This document shows positions 24,227 to 35,480 of a DNA stretch of 64,000 nucleotides, in pieces. Origin of the DNA: Diadophis punctatus similis (Eukaryota; Chordata; Lepidosauria; Squamata; Dipsadidae); NCBI GenBank assembly GCA_023053685.1, contig JALIGW010000003.1:139652626-139716625 (forward strand), given 5' to 3'. The position numbers were made by a program, and so were the translations under genes. The notes under the pieces are model-generated. The model saw only the letters and a program-made list of their open reading frames with translations. It did not search any database and was not told the origin of the DNA. Every line of letters begins with the position of its first letter. Positions within the stretch are counted from its first letter, which is position 1.

Positions 24227-26116
24227 ATGGTGTCTTGGTTTTTTTGTCTGAGCATTGAGTTTTCCCAAGACATAATTTTGAAGCCAGAGACAACTATATA
24301 AAGTCTCATGTAAGAAAAGGTAATTTTCTTGTTCATCTGGGTGATGCTTCAAAATATCTTCATCCACTAAAGAAGCTGTATGTCTTCCAGAGATTGCTGG
24401 TTTACTCTTCCTTTCCATGCACAATAAAATAGGATTGCTACATTCACTGAAAAAGCATGCAAAAGTAAGTCATAAAACAAGTGTGAAGAGAATGAAAACA
24501 ACAGAATCCCATTTAATAACAGAATCCCATGTGCAATAAATCTGTATGCAAATAATAAAATAAAGGCACTTGAGAAGGATAATGTTAAATATAATAAGAG
24601 TAATTAAAGAAGAGGAGGAGAAGGAATGGTAATGGCTAAGTAAGCGACTGAATTATTTCCTATACTTGTTCTCCAATCAGGTGCTTGCATGATTTATGAA
24701 TGGAGCAAAATACTTAGAAATGGAGCAGAGTCAACACAAGAAGTATCTGTGGTTCATGTTTATTGCGTATTTTTAATGTCACGTTTTTCCGTAGCCTAAT
24801 TAAGTTTATCATAATGGCCATGAACATTATGAGGAAATGTGCTGCACCCAACCTCCATTCCATTTGCAGATCATTCCTAATTCATTAAATCACACTTTGT
24901 CCTATCACCCATGTATCCTGCTCCTAGTTAACCAGTCAATGAATTTTCTTATCATCATCCAAAGTACTTCCTAAGCTCCGTGACACTCAGAAAGCACCAA
25001 AGACCCCATAATTGAACAAAGAGCTACAAACATTTTCTTCTATTGGCAGCTAAGTGTTACAGTACAGGCACTTCCCAACAGCTATAGGTCTTTCTTTGCC
25101 AAAACTGCTCAAGAACTATATTTCTGAATGAGTTTCCCTTGCTTATAATTTGGTAATGTTACTTGCGTGCCAACAAGTTTATGCTTAAGTGAAAGAAAGC
25201 ATTTACTGTAAATATCATTTTAGCAGTCTTTTATAAATGGGTATATTCCATACTATCATAATTTGTAAGAGTGCATGAAAAAACTGAGTTATGCTCTTTG
25301 CAATTTCAAGGGAATGAAAAAAGAAAGATTTCGACAAGAGTATTTTTTCAGTTTTAATTCGTCTTTTTCAGAAGAAAATTTCAAGGGAGTGTTCAGGAAG
25401 TTAGTTTGTAACTCATTGCTGGGGAAGACAGTCTATTAGAATAAAATACAATAATGTTAACTCATTAATAGGAGTTCTTCCTGGGTTCTATATTCACAAT
25501 TCTTAACACCTGGTTATAGTATACAGTAGTCCAAATAACCAAATGGTGAATCTTTTTCTGGGACCATCCCCTTTTCAACTGCCACTAAGGCTCACATATT
25601 TTCATACTCCCTCATGTGAAAATAACTTCCTGAAGATTAGAAAGGTTATAGAGTCCAGGTGATCATCATCCTATCGTGTTGTATTTCATGTGCCTTGTTT
25701 TTCCCCCTGATTGTGGTACAATATGATTGTTCCTGGTGTTATGGTTTTTGAAAATTGATTTTACTAAATATATAGACAAGTAGTTTTGAATCTATCCTTT
25801 ACCCACAGAGCAATGTTTTATTATTATTTATTATTTATTTATTTATTAATAAAATATTAAGTCTGTTATTGTACACCATTTTTCACAATCTTGAAGATGG
25901 TTTTTACGGTTTTGTTAAAGGGGAAAAGGGAGCCAAACTAGATTAAGTTACCATAGAGCCAATTTGAGATGAACATTTAAAAGCTTTAAACATTGTAATA
26001 AAGAACTGAACAGTGTAAAACAGTGCTGAAAAAAAAAGATTGGTATTTTAGTTTGGAAATTTGTAGAGCTAATGCTAGTTTTAAAAAAATGAGAAATTGA
26101 TTCTTGTTTCTCTTTT
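24227..26116. other. Unique-looking AT-rich DNA
   Basis: Nearly 1.9 kb with no recognisable repeat, RNA gene or supported coding frame. A short TTATTTATT run lies near 25820. Confidence 0.45.
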
Positions 26117-26299
26117 GTGTGGATCAGGGGTCGGGAACCTATGGCTCGCGAGCCAGATGTGGCTCTTTTGATGATTGCATATGGCTCGCAGCAGGGGTGA
26201 AATCCTCCCGGTTCTTCGATACTCCGCATTGCCCGAAAACCCTGTAACTAAACGCCCAGACAGAGAGAACGTTAGCAACGTGGAAAGAGGGGCGACATT

Positions 26300-26560
26300 G
26301 ACAACTACCGCTGCTTGAGCGGTGGGCCAATAAGAGAGCCCGCTGATGGGGCCACGTGAGGGAAGTTTGTGTGGAAAGACGGTTGGGAAACCAAGGAAAC
26401 GGTTAGCAGGAGTGAAGCGGTGAGAGGGCGGGGCCGGGGCCGAGCACGCGCGGCAGGTGAGGGGCTTTGTGTGAGAGTGTAGACTTGGCTTTCTTGCTTC
26501 CCTTCGCGCGTCGTCCCGCCGCTCTGTTAATTGTCAGGCCGTATCAACCTCCCCCTTTTT
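26300..26560. other. CpG-rich block inside the hAT element
   Basis: Includes GGGCGGGGCCGGGGCCGAGC (Sp1-like GC box) and CACGTGAGG. It resembles a CpG-island promoter, but it lies within the transposon and no gene follows. Promoter activity is inference. Confidence 0.4.
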
Positions 26561-26733
26561 CTGTGGTGCCTAATGGTGGGATAGTTTGAATAAATAAGCC
26601 AAGCAGCCGAAGGAGCCTTGGAGCTCCGATGCTGCCCTGCTCTAGTCGCCTGCTGGGAAGGCTGCAGCAGCCACCATCAGCTGGCGGCATAAGGCAAGAG
26701 GCAGGCGGGAGACGCGGGCAGGAGCTGGCTGTC

Positions 26734-27140
26734 GAGGGAGCGCGCGGCTGAGAGGCATCTCGCGCGGGGAGGAAACTTTGTCTGGCTTGGCTTCGAGAGC
26801 GAGCAAGCAAGCGAGAGCAGCGCAGCCACAGCGGGAAGGGAAGCAAGCAGCCTGCTCTGCCACTCAAGCCAGCGGCTGCCGGAAGCAACAAGGGCATTAG
26901 GAAAAGAGAAGGAGGAGCGCCGCCACCGCCGCTAGCACTCTTTCCTTCACTTCTATCTTCTCCTTCTCTTTTCCTAACGCCCTTGTTGCTTCCGGCGGCC
27001 GCTGGCTTGAGTGGCAGAGCAGGCTGCTTGCTTCCCTTCCCGCTGTGGCTGTGCTGCTCTCGCTTGCTTGCTCGCTCTCGAAGCCAAGCCAGACAAAGTT
27101 TCCTCCCCGCGCGAGATGCCTCTCAGCCGCACGCTCCCTC
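26734..27140. repeat. Large GC-rich inverted repeat (2 x 181 bp)
   Basis: The arms 26734-26914 and 26960-27140 have equal length and about 4 mismatches by hand count (roughly 98% identity), all transitions at or near CpG. The spacer is 45 bp. Both arms end abruptly. A transcript would fold into a long hairpin. The spacer (GCCGCCACCGCCGCTAGCAC) resembles the sequence right after the second arm, so the rearrangement copied flanking DNA too. Confidence 0.93.
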
Positions 27141-27237
27141 GGTACGACCGCAGCCGCCACCAGCACTCTTTTCTTCATTTGGGAAAAAGGATCTTGTGGT
27201 GCTGAGGGCTAGGAAAGAGGGAAGAAGAGAAAAGGGA

Positions 27238-27653
27238 AGGAAGGAAGACCAGAGATGAAAGAAAGGAAGGAAGGAAGGAAGGAAGGAAGGAAGGAAGGAA
27301 GGAAGGAAGGAAGGAAGATCAGAGATGAATGAAAGGAAGGAAGGAAGGAAGGAAGGAAAGAAGGAAGGAAAGAAGGAAGGAAGGAAGACCAGAGATGAAA
27401 GGAAGGAAGGAAGGAAGGAAGGAAGACCAGAGATGAAAGGAAGGAAGGAAGGAAGGAAGGAAGGAAGGAAGGAAGGAAGGAAGGAAGGAAGACCAGAGAT
27501 GGAAGGAAGGAAGGAAGGAAGGAAGACCAGAGATGAAAGGAAGGAAGGAAGGAAGGAAGGAAGGAAGGAAGACCAGAGATGGAAGGAAGGAAGGAAGGAA
27601 GGAAGAGGAAGAAGAAGAGGAAGGGTGGGAGGAAGAGAAAAAAGTGAGAGGGA

Positions 27654-27718
<65 letters not shown>
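27238..27718. repeat. GGAA minisatellite with GACCAGAGATG spacers
   Basis: (GGAA)n blocks are separated about seven times by GAC/GAT-CAGAGATGAAAG or ...GGAAGG, forming a higher-order repeat of variable length. It then becomes (GAAA)n at 27655-27717. Lys/Arg/Glu frames across it are artefacts. Confidence 0.95.
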
Positions 27719-27762
27719 TTTAGGAAGGAAGAAAGACAGAAAGAAAAAGAAAGATGGTAGGA

Positions 27763-27865
27763 GGGGTAGTCTTATACGAAGAGTATATCCCAAACTCTAT
27801 ATTTTCATTGGAAAAGTTGGGGGTCGTCTTATATGCCCAGTCGTCTTACACGCCGGAATATACGG
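27763..27865 (-). mobile_element. TA-type MITE end (CCGTATATTCCGGCG family)
   Basis: Read on the minus strand it begins CCGTATATTCCGGCGTGTAAG next to TA and continues ...ACGACCCCCAACTTTTCC. Only this end is clear. The other end may be the similar CGTATAAGAC motif near 27770. Confidence 0.5.
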
Positions 27866-28689
27866 TATATGGCTCTCACTGAAATAAATTTCCAAATTTT
27901 TTGCTTTCATGGCTCTCTTAGTCAAAAAGGTTCCCGACCCCTGGTGTGGATAATCTTTGCTTCATTTTCCAGTTCAGCGATCCTATGTTAAAATGTTGCA
28001 TTCTGTGATCCAAAATCTTATCACTATAGAAGCATACAGTTGTGGTACCAAAATATAGAACAGTTTCTAGTTTCAATATTATTTGCAGCTGAAAAACTCT
28101 TATCTTGGTTTTTTTTTTATTAAAAAAAATCCTTGAAATGTGGTCAATAGGAAAACAACCAAACTCTCTTCTAAGTTGTCTGAATTCAGCTACTTTGCAG
28201 TTCTTAAAAAGTAGAGAAAAAGAAATACAAAGATTAAACTCACTCAGCTATAGCAAGAATCTATTACTAAAACAGATGTGCTTTGAAAGAGAAAGTGTTA
28301 CAGAAGTAGAAGGAGCTGTCCGTGGTTCCGCCTGTATATGAATGGGCAGACTCTTCTTTTTAAAATAATTTTTATTAGACTTTTTTTTTAAAAAAAAACA
28401 CAGACAGAAATTTATACAATTTCCTTCTTATCCACATTTTTGCATTGTTAAAACATTTTTTCTTGTACAATATTTCCCTCCTCAATTTTTTATTTTCTTT
28501 TATACATATTATACATATTATTCATAAATCAATTTTATCCATCATAATATTAATGTACTCTATTTCTACCTTTCCTTCTATATCCTTTCAATTTTACATT
28601 CCTTTTTTTCTCCTAGCTTTTGACTCCAATCCCGTCTTCTTTCAATTTATTCTCTTATCTTTTAACCCTCTTTTCTAGCCACCCATGCC

Positions 28690-29600
28690 CCTTTCCCCCA
28701 TATTTTATAGTATTCAGTTTATCACTTTATAATCTTTTCCCATTTCCATAATTGCATTAAAGCAGTGGTTCCCAACCTGTGGTACGTGTACCACTAGTGG
28801 TACGCGAGGGCCTTCCAGGTAGTACGCGAACACTTTCGGGGTCATGAACGATTTTTAGTTAGTTATTTTTTACTTCACAAAAATGTTTACTGCCTAACAC
28901 AAGATAATCTGGCAACGATTTGCAACTGTTGCCACACGCCACCCACCTGGTCCCAGCGGCCCAAGAATCCAGTTGCTGGATGCACGGGGCCAAAAAAGGA
29001 ACGGTACAATTATGGAAATAAAGTGATATCTGATCGAATTTAGTTTCTCTGGAACCAGGTGGTACGCGGCGACTGTACGGGACCTCCAAGTGGTACTCAA
29101 TCACAAAAAGGTTGGGAACCACTGCATTAAAGTCACCGATCAAACATATGTGTTCATATTCCAATTCCCTTATTACATTATGTATCTTTCTATAAAATTC
29201 CCTTTAATTGTCATTTGGGTGCGTATATTGAGACCAATAATATTTTCTTTTGTTCTGTTTCTATTTCAATCAATAAGATCCTTCCCTCCTCGTCTGTATA
29301 CATTTGTTTTGATTTTAATCTTTTTTTAAATTATAAACTGCTATTCATCTTTTTTTGTTATGTTAAAGCTACATATAATTGACCTAATCTTGAATGCTCT
29401 AATAATTTACTTTGATGTTTCATAATATGTACCTCCTGCAAATTTGTAATATCCGTATCCAATCTTTACAACTTTGTAAATACCTACTTTCTTTTGATTG
29501 GTGAATTTAACCCATTTATATTTTATATTTATTTATTTATATTTATTAAAACCATTTTTATCTCTTCCTCCATTTCCTTATTAGTCATTCTTAATCTCCT
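28690..29600 (-). pseudogene. L1-like ORF2 endonuclease remnant
   Basis: ORF2 endonuclease (APE type) nicks target DNA. The motif ELEYEHICLIGDFNA at 29165-29130 contains the invariant GDFN of this family. Upstream, in decayed frames, pieces such as LLEHSRLGQLYVA and EGRILLIEIEQNK fit the usual spacing. The hAT MITE 28763-29124 splits the frame just after GDFNA. Past the insertion the protein match is lost within about 10 codons and 3' UTR-like sequence follows. Confidence 0.6.
28763..29124. mobile_element. hAT MITE, GGTACGCG family, inserted in L1
   Basis: The perfect duplication CATTAAAG (28755-28762, 29125-29132) brackets CAGTGGTTCCCAACCTGTGG ... AAAGGTTGGGAACCACTG. The interior has GGTACGTGTACCACTAGTGG palindromic repeats. 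Removing element and one duplication restores the L1 reading frame through GDFNA. Confidence 0.92.
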
Positions 29601-29819
29601 AGTACAGTATATCTTGTTTCTCTTTGTACTTTTTCTCTTGTTCCTTCTTTTACTATTCGTTCTTTTTCCTGTTCTCTCCTTTCTTCTTGTTCTTCCTCTT
29701 TCTCTTCTTCTTGGCATTCCTCCTGACTCCTATTTTCAGATTCTTCCCTATACTCTTGCTCTTCTTCATTTCCAAAATGGTGTTCAAAAAACTCTCTCGC
29801 TTTGTCTAGTGTATCTATT

Positions 29820-30485
29820 CTAAAAAAATTTCTCTTGCCAGGTAATTAAAATACCTTCTGGTATTAACCATCGGAACTACACATTTTCCTTATTTAGCTG
29901 AGAGATTAGGAATTGATAATTCTTTCTTTGGTCTCTCACCTGTCTCGGGATTTGTTTTAATGTTATTATTTCCCTTCCTTTATATGATATTGTCTCCTCT
30001 TTCATTTTTTAAATATATTTCATCTCTTAACCCTTTCTTAGTAAAACGTACGTGTACTTCCCTTGGTAATTTATGCCTACGTGCATAGTTCATATGTACT
30101 CTATATATTTCATCAATATCCTTTCGTATATCCTGTTTATCTATTTGTAACACCACTGCCAATATTTCTGACATAACTTTCCCTAGCTCTTCCTCTTTAT
30201 CCTCCATGATGTTTTGAAACCTTAAAAAAGGACGCTTTTTCTATCTCCAGAAACACAATTGATTGTTCTAACTCTCTGTTAATTGTCATATATTTTTGTT
30301 CCATTGACTCCATTTTTTATCTACTTGCTCTATTTCTGTCTCCACTTTTTTGATTTTCTGCTCATTTTAAAGAATATTTTGCTGTATATTTCCTATTTTG
30401 TCGTCCATATTTTTAATGTTTCCTTTCATTTCACTTATATTACTTTTTAGCTCTTCATGGGTTTTTTTGTCTTCATGGTTGTTTT
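29820..30485 (-). pseudogene. L1-like ORF1 protein remnant
   Basis: L1 ORF1p is an RNA-binding chaperone that packages LINE RNA. Here, reading from 30485 down, a Lys/Glu/Ile-rich heptad region (coiled-coil-like, with a stop) is followed by a 75-codon open stretch (29980-30207). That stretch contains ILAVVLQIDKQDI, then RVHMNYARRHKLPREVHVRF, which matches the layout of the ORF1p C-terminal region (a short helix, then an 'R-P-R-x-V-x-V-x-F' strand). After a frame change, RDQRKNYQFL and FRWLIPEGILITWQ resemble its last strands. Not functional: at least two stops and one frameshift. Confidence 0.6.
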
Positions 30486-30760
30486 TTTGTCAGGAAGACT
30501 CTTCATGAACTACATTAGCTGTTAGTTAAGATTTTTGTTAGCATAAGAAGAAGATGGGGAAAGAGGGAGAGTAGCAAAAAAAGAGACTCAAGTACTCTAA
30601 ATATTAACATCTCTATTCCAAAATGATATTCAGATGCCCCTTGCTAAGCAACTGTTCATTCAAGGACCATTCAAACTTAAGATGTCACTGAAGAGCAACA
30701 CTTGAAAAGCATCTCAAAGTTCCATCCCAGGCTGTATCTCTGCAGTCATGTAGTTTGGAT

Positions 30761-30978
30761 GATAGCAATAGCACTTAGACTTATATACTGCTTCACAGTG
30801 TTTTACAGAGTCAGCATATTGCCCCCAACAATCTGGGTCCTCATTTTACCGACCTCAGAAGGATGAAAGGCTGAGTCAACCTTCAGCCTGGTGAGATTCA
30901 AACTGCCAAATTGCAGGCAGCCGGCAGTCAGCAGAAGTAGCCTGCAATACTGCATTCTAACCACTGCGCCACCGTGAT
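30761..30978 (-). mobile_element. Sauria-type tRNA SINE (minus)
   Basis: The reverse complement reads GGTGGCGCAGTGGTTAGAATGC (here cut to the motif core) through GACTCAGCCTTT, CAATATGCTGACTCTGTAAA and ends AGTGCTATTGCTATC. This is the squamate Sauria SINE layout: tRNA head, unrelated body, LINE-related tail. Nearly full length. Confidence 0.85.
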
Positions 30979-31990
30979 CATTATTATACCAGCATTCTAC
31001 AGTCCGGGACACTATTCATATTTAGAATAGTGCATAGGTACTTAGAAGAATTATAAATATCTTACATGTGTTTTAATTTTTTTCTAATTACCAAATATCA
31101 AAGTAGCCACGTTTTATCATTGTTACTGCTTTCTCCTTACTTGGAAACAGAATCAATACTCTTGCAAATATATTGATTTTGACTCTGAAGTGAGTCAATC
31201 GGGCCTTTTTTTTTAATGCTTTGCTTTTTGCATTATTGTACCATATGAGAGCAGGGGGGGAAATTGTTAGAATAGATTTGAACGCCATTTCAAATTCATC
31301 CCTTTGGACTGTAGTCTTTTTGTCCAAGTGATGCACAGTTTTCATGAACACTTTGAGGGTAGAATGGACAATTGTTCTGACACAAGGCTTTCTGAATTTC
31401 AGGTCTGGATTCACTTGTTACTATTTGTCCACTTAGCCTAATTTATTTATGTGGGCTGTCTCTATCTCATAAAAGACTGTGGTCTTTTTAAAATGATCTA
31501 CTGTTTAACTGGAGATGCCAAGGGTTAACTGTTGGATTTTCTATACACAAAAGGCATTAAAATGCATGGCTGCTTCTTAAATGCTATAAGCAAGAAATCC
31601 ATAAACTGTTCTTGGGGACATGAGTGGTATTTCAGTAGTCATTAAGGGCTAAATTAAATGCATATCAAGTTTTACCTTAATTAATTACAGGCTGGAAGGG
31701 AGCAAATCTTATTTGGAAAATAGCATGGAGTGCAATCAGGAACATCCAATGGGTTTTTTAAAATGTGTTCTAGTTGCATATAGATTTGTTCTGATGAAGC
31801 TAGGCTGCAAATAATTAAAACTTCCCACTATGTACTATATGCCTGGTAAGATTCTTTCCTTAATGTTTTTAATTATTGAAAAAACTTTATATATAGATGG
31901 AAAGTGTTTATTAAGGGAAAATCAAGTTTGGTTCTTTATGTGGCAGGATTATGTACCACAAAGAAAAGAGCAGATTTTGCTTGTGGTCTG
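30979..31990. other. Unique-looking AT-rich DNA
   Basis: The 108-codon frame on the minus strand (31088-31414) is Lys-rich and unrecognised. It is probably chance in this AT-rich DNA. Confidence 0.4.
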
Positions 31991-31994
31991 CAAT

Positions 31995-32165
31995 TACAGG
32001 TAGTCCTCACTTACTGACAACAACTGGAACCAGCAATTCTATTGCTAAGCACCATCGTTGTTAGGTGAAAAATAATGTGACCGCATCGGGCTTATGATGT
32101 TACTTTCGTAGTTAAGCAAATTAGTCAACCAGTCAGCTAATAAATGTCCTTATGAACAACTGGCC
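31995..32165. mobile_element. Diverged TA-MITE fragment
   Basis: It begins TTACAGGTAGTCCTCAC and contains GTTAGGTGAAAAATAATG-type tracts like the 5184 family, but the right end is not found. Old, truncated copy. Confidence 0.45.
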
Positions 32166-32685
32166 CACAGGGACATTATATAGGTTTCCATGAGCCACAC
32201 TTTTTGTGTCTCAGAGTCACAGATGGCCCCAATCCGTGTTTTGCTTTCCTGTATTATCATGAAATAATAAATCCAGTGTGTCCCAAAATAATGTTTCAAA
32301 TGACTGGATATTTTACACAAATTATCTCAGAACATTAAATCCTACAAATTATTTTTGTACTATCATTTCACATCTTCCAGATGTCATTACCAATTATGTT
32401 TCCCCCCCTCATAATCTACTTCTAGAAATTCAAATTGCCTTTCATGTAGGTGTTGAATTATTACTTGATATTTTGTCTCTGTATTTTGCGTCGTCTAATC
32501 TTTTCTCTTCAAAGCCTACTACAGTCCTTCAAAGCCGTTGCTAGGCTTTTCTCCATTCTCATTTCAAATTTGCTTAGCTTTTCCTGTAAAGTCTTACCAA
32601 ATACTTTAAAAAAAAATTTTTTTAAAGAAATTCTTTTTTTAAAGAAATAGTTTGCAATAGTGGTGAATATCTGTAGCTCGGGTGT

Positions 32686-33265
32686 AGGATGAGGGTGAAG
32701 GTTCATTCTCCGAGATTTGGGTTAGTTTCCGAATGTTTCATTACCAGGCTGGGTAACATATCAAATCCTCAATCTCTACCCACACCAGCACCAAACAGCA
32801 GCAGTTCAATTGGAGCAACACAAAAATCATTGGCCATGCTACCACCCGCCATGCTGATGAGTTCCTCGAAGCCTGGCACTCCACAAGCAATTCCATCAAC
32901 AGACACATTGACCTACAACCAACCTACGAACCCCTCAGAATCCAAATCAACTACACAGACAACCAGAGACAACCACTGACCCTCAACCAATCCACGCAAT
33001 TCCCCTGCCCGCAACAGAAGTTCACCTCCCAATGACCCTGACCTGATATAACCTCCTTATCACAAGACTCATCACAAGGCTCACTTATGACTCACACCGG
33101 ACCCATCACAAGACCCTCACTTGACACACCCACACCTGAAGCCCTTATAAACAGAACACTGACACTGACATCCCCTAAACTCCGCTGAAGTAGCCTGGTA
33201 ACAAAACATTAGGAAACTAACTCACAAGTTTGGAGAACGAACCTTCACCCTCAAATTCTCATGGT
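32686..33265 (+). mobile_element. Penelope-like element fragment with inverted ends
   Basis: The left edge (GAGGGTGAAGGTTCATTCTC ... ACCAGGCTGGGTAACAT, about 32690-32760) is inverted at about 33195-33262. Between them a frame from 32769 reads FNWSNTKIIGHATTRHADEF and EAWHSTSNSINRHIDLQPTY. This resembles the region beside the GIY-YIG endonuclease in vertebrate Penelope-like elements. Partial: no reverse transcriptase. Confidence 0.6.
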
Positions 33266-34440
33266 CTTCATTTCTTTCTAATTATAATCAAAATAATTTC
33301 CAATAGAGGAAAAAAATACATAACTTCATGTTCTCAGTCTAGATGAAAATGGCTACTATTGGCATCTATTCGGGCAATGCCCAACTTCTTCCCTTTGGCA
33401 TTTATTCTTATCAAGTTGATACACCAAAATTACAGTACTCTGGATTTGTCCCTCTTCCATAGAACTGCTGTCTAACATATCCTCCTTGCCCTGCAAAGCA
33501 TCTTATAGAAACCAACTAAAGCAATGCTGTGTGTGTGTGTGTCTGTGTCTATGTCTGTGTCTGTGTCTGTGTGCATGCATCCAAACCAGTGTTGATTCAT
33601 GGTGGCTGCTTAGACCAGCCCCTGCAAGTTTCTTGGTGAGATTTCAGAGATAGCTTGTCATTGTCTGTTTCCAGAGAGTGATCTGTCCAAAGGCCTCCAG
33701 TTGGTGTTTTTAAGGCAGGATTAAAATTCCCAATGGCTCTCAAAAACAATACTAATTGCCAGAAAACCAGTTGACTGTCTAATGTAATAGAAATATGATG
33801 AGCTGTGCTACTTATTATGCATTTCATGTATTATACGAGGTTTCCCATGGAAGGAACTATTTATTATTCTACAGTTGAATATCTCAGCTCTCCTGACATT
33901 TTGCAAGGCTCTTAATAATGATGCTGTAAGATCTGGCAGTGAAAGTGAAAGCACTTAGAAATATAAACCACCAAGCTAAGTAGCCGTGTAACTTAGCAAA
34001 AGGAAAAAGGGAAAAAATGACACAAGTTTTGGAAATTTTGGGGTGGCATTGGGAGCAAACAGGGGAGTGGGGCCTGCTCTACTCTTTGGCTGCATCATTG
34101 CTATCTGGAGAAGGGATGAGCTGAAGCCATAATGATAGAAATGTTATCGCACGGGTGGTTTTGATAAGCGGAGTGTCATCCCTGTGCATCTATATGCCAC
34201 TAGCCTTGATGGCTATAGATAACCGCTGATATCAGAGGCAACGTGCTGCTTGAGAGAAGTTGCTTGGAAACAGGAGCAGGAAGCTGCAGTTGTACTCATG
34301 ACCTGCTTGTTAGCTTCCTACAAGCATCTGGTCAGCCTCCATGGGAACAGAAGCTGGGCTAGGTGAGAGTTAAGTTGGACCAATCAAGCTGGTCTTACAG
34401 TTTATGAGACTGAAAAGGACTTGAACCGTAGTATGTCGGT
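33266..34440. other. Mostly unique DNA with a short GT/GTCT tract
   Basis: A (GT)n-(GTCT)n tract lies at 33530-33575. Bases 33595-33690 resemble a reversed tRNA-SINE body (compare 57412), weakly. Otherwise nothing seen. Confidence 0.4.
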
Positions 34441-34459
34441 GTACGAATAACTCTGTACC

Positions 34460-35125
34460 AAAGCAGCAGGATTTTCCTGCATTCATTTGCATTCAATTGC
34501 TAGACCGATTCTTGAATACAGCTCATCAGTCTGGAACCCACACTACATATCAGACATTAACACAATTGAGAATGTCCAGCGATACTTCACAAGAAGAGTA
34601 TTACATTCCTCTGTTCACAACAGAATTCCTTATGAAACCAGACTTGAAATTTTGGGACTTCAAAATTTAGAACTCCGCCGCCTTCGATCTGACCTAAATT
34701 ATCTGCCTCAATGTCCTACCTGTTAATGACTACTTCAGCTTCAACCACAATAATACACGAGCTCATAATAGATACAAACTTAATGTAAACCGCTCCAGAC
34801 TTGATTGCAAAAAATTCGACTTCAACAACAGAGTTGTCAATGCCTGGAACACTTTACCTGACTCGGTAGTTTCTTCCCCAAACCCCAAAAACTTCAACCT
34901 CAGATTATCTAGCATCGACCTCACCCCATTCCTAAGAGGTTGGTAAGGGGCGTGCATAAGCGCACAATCGTGCCTACCGTTCCTGTCCTAATGTACACAT
35001 ATATTCTTACCTCTTTTACTCTTATTCATGCTTGTACTATTACATATATATTCAATCATGTTTTACTGTTTATACTTTGCTTATAATCATATATGCTTGA
35101 CAAATAAACAAATACAAATACAAAT
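34460..35125 (+). mobile_element. CR1/L2-group LINE 3' fragment
   Basis: An open frame at 34487-34726 begins near ARPILEYSSSVWNPHY and continues IENVQRYFTRRV and RLEILGLQNLELRRL. These are the conserved C-terminal blocks of Jockey-superfamily (CR1/L2/Rex) reverse transcriptases. After a frameshift, NNRVVNAWNTLP follows (about 34830). The 3' UTR has GGGGCGTGCATAAGCGCAC and ends TTGACAAATAAACAAATAC. The same 3' end recurs at 53417, 55253 and 61085. Confidence 0.75.
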
Positions 35126-35214
35126 ACAAATAATACCAAGGAACTTTTCCTCAAATGTTTACCACACTGTGAAAAAGCACAGGTTCCAGAAAATGCCAGT
35201 GAGAATATAGCCAT

Positions 35215-35480
35215 AACTGAGAATGGACTATCCCCACCCTTCTGGCCTTCCGTAAAGCCTTAAAAACATGGCTCTTCCGGCAGATGGGGTGAATAGGATA
35301 ATCAAATTCCCCCTGAATGTTGTGTTTATAATGTTTTCTTTTTTAACTATATTTTAACTTAAATTATGATTATTGTTTTTAAATGTACGCTTCTTACTCA
35401 TGCTGTACGCCGCCCTGAGTCCCACGGGATTGGGCGGCATATAAGAGCGTCTAATAAATAAATAAATAAATAAATAAATG
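35215..35480 (+). mobile_element. L2-like LINE 3' end
   Basis: The last codons of the pol frame (FRKALKTWLFRQMG-like) precede a short UTR with CTGTACGCCGCCCTGAGTCC and GGGCGGCATATAAGAGCG, ending in an AAAT tail. It matches the reverse copy at 38762-39430. Confidence 0.75.

Larger units (their letters stand above)
26125..27943. mobile_element. 1.8-kb hAT element with composite GC-rich interior
   Basis: CAGGGGTCGGGAACCTATGG and AAAGGTTCCCGACCCCTG are flanked by the perfect duplication GTGTGGAT (26117-26124, 27944-27951). Between the termini lie a second MITE-like start at 26192 (CAGGGGTGAAATCCTCCCGG), a CpG-rich block, a 181-bp-arm palindrome, a GGAA minisatellite and the end of a TA-type MITE (to 27865). 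No transposase frame is present, so it is a non-autonomous composite mobilised by, or later filled with, other elements. Confidence 0.8.
28350..30500 (-). mobile_element. L1-type LINE, internally deleted and decayed
   Basis: On the minus strand the order is ORF1 coiled-coil and C-terminal domain, then the start of an ORF2 endonuclease, then directly an A-rich 3' end. The reverse transcriptase region is missing, so it looks like an internal-deletion copy. A hAT MITE interrupts the endonuclease (28763-29124). Stops and frameshifts are present in both frames. Confidence 0.65.

Noticed and set aside
23925..24336. Lys/Glu- and Phe/Leu-rich frames on both strands
   Set aside because: Polypyrimidine microsatellite artefacts.
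26300..26560. CpG-island promoter of a host gene
   Set aside because: The GC-rich block is bounded by hAT ends with an 8-bp duplication and no exon follows.
27209..27793. 194-codon frame rich in Ser/Phe/Leu/Pro
   Set aside because: Translation of the GGAA minisatellite.
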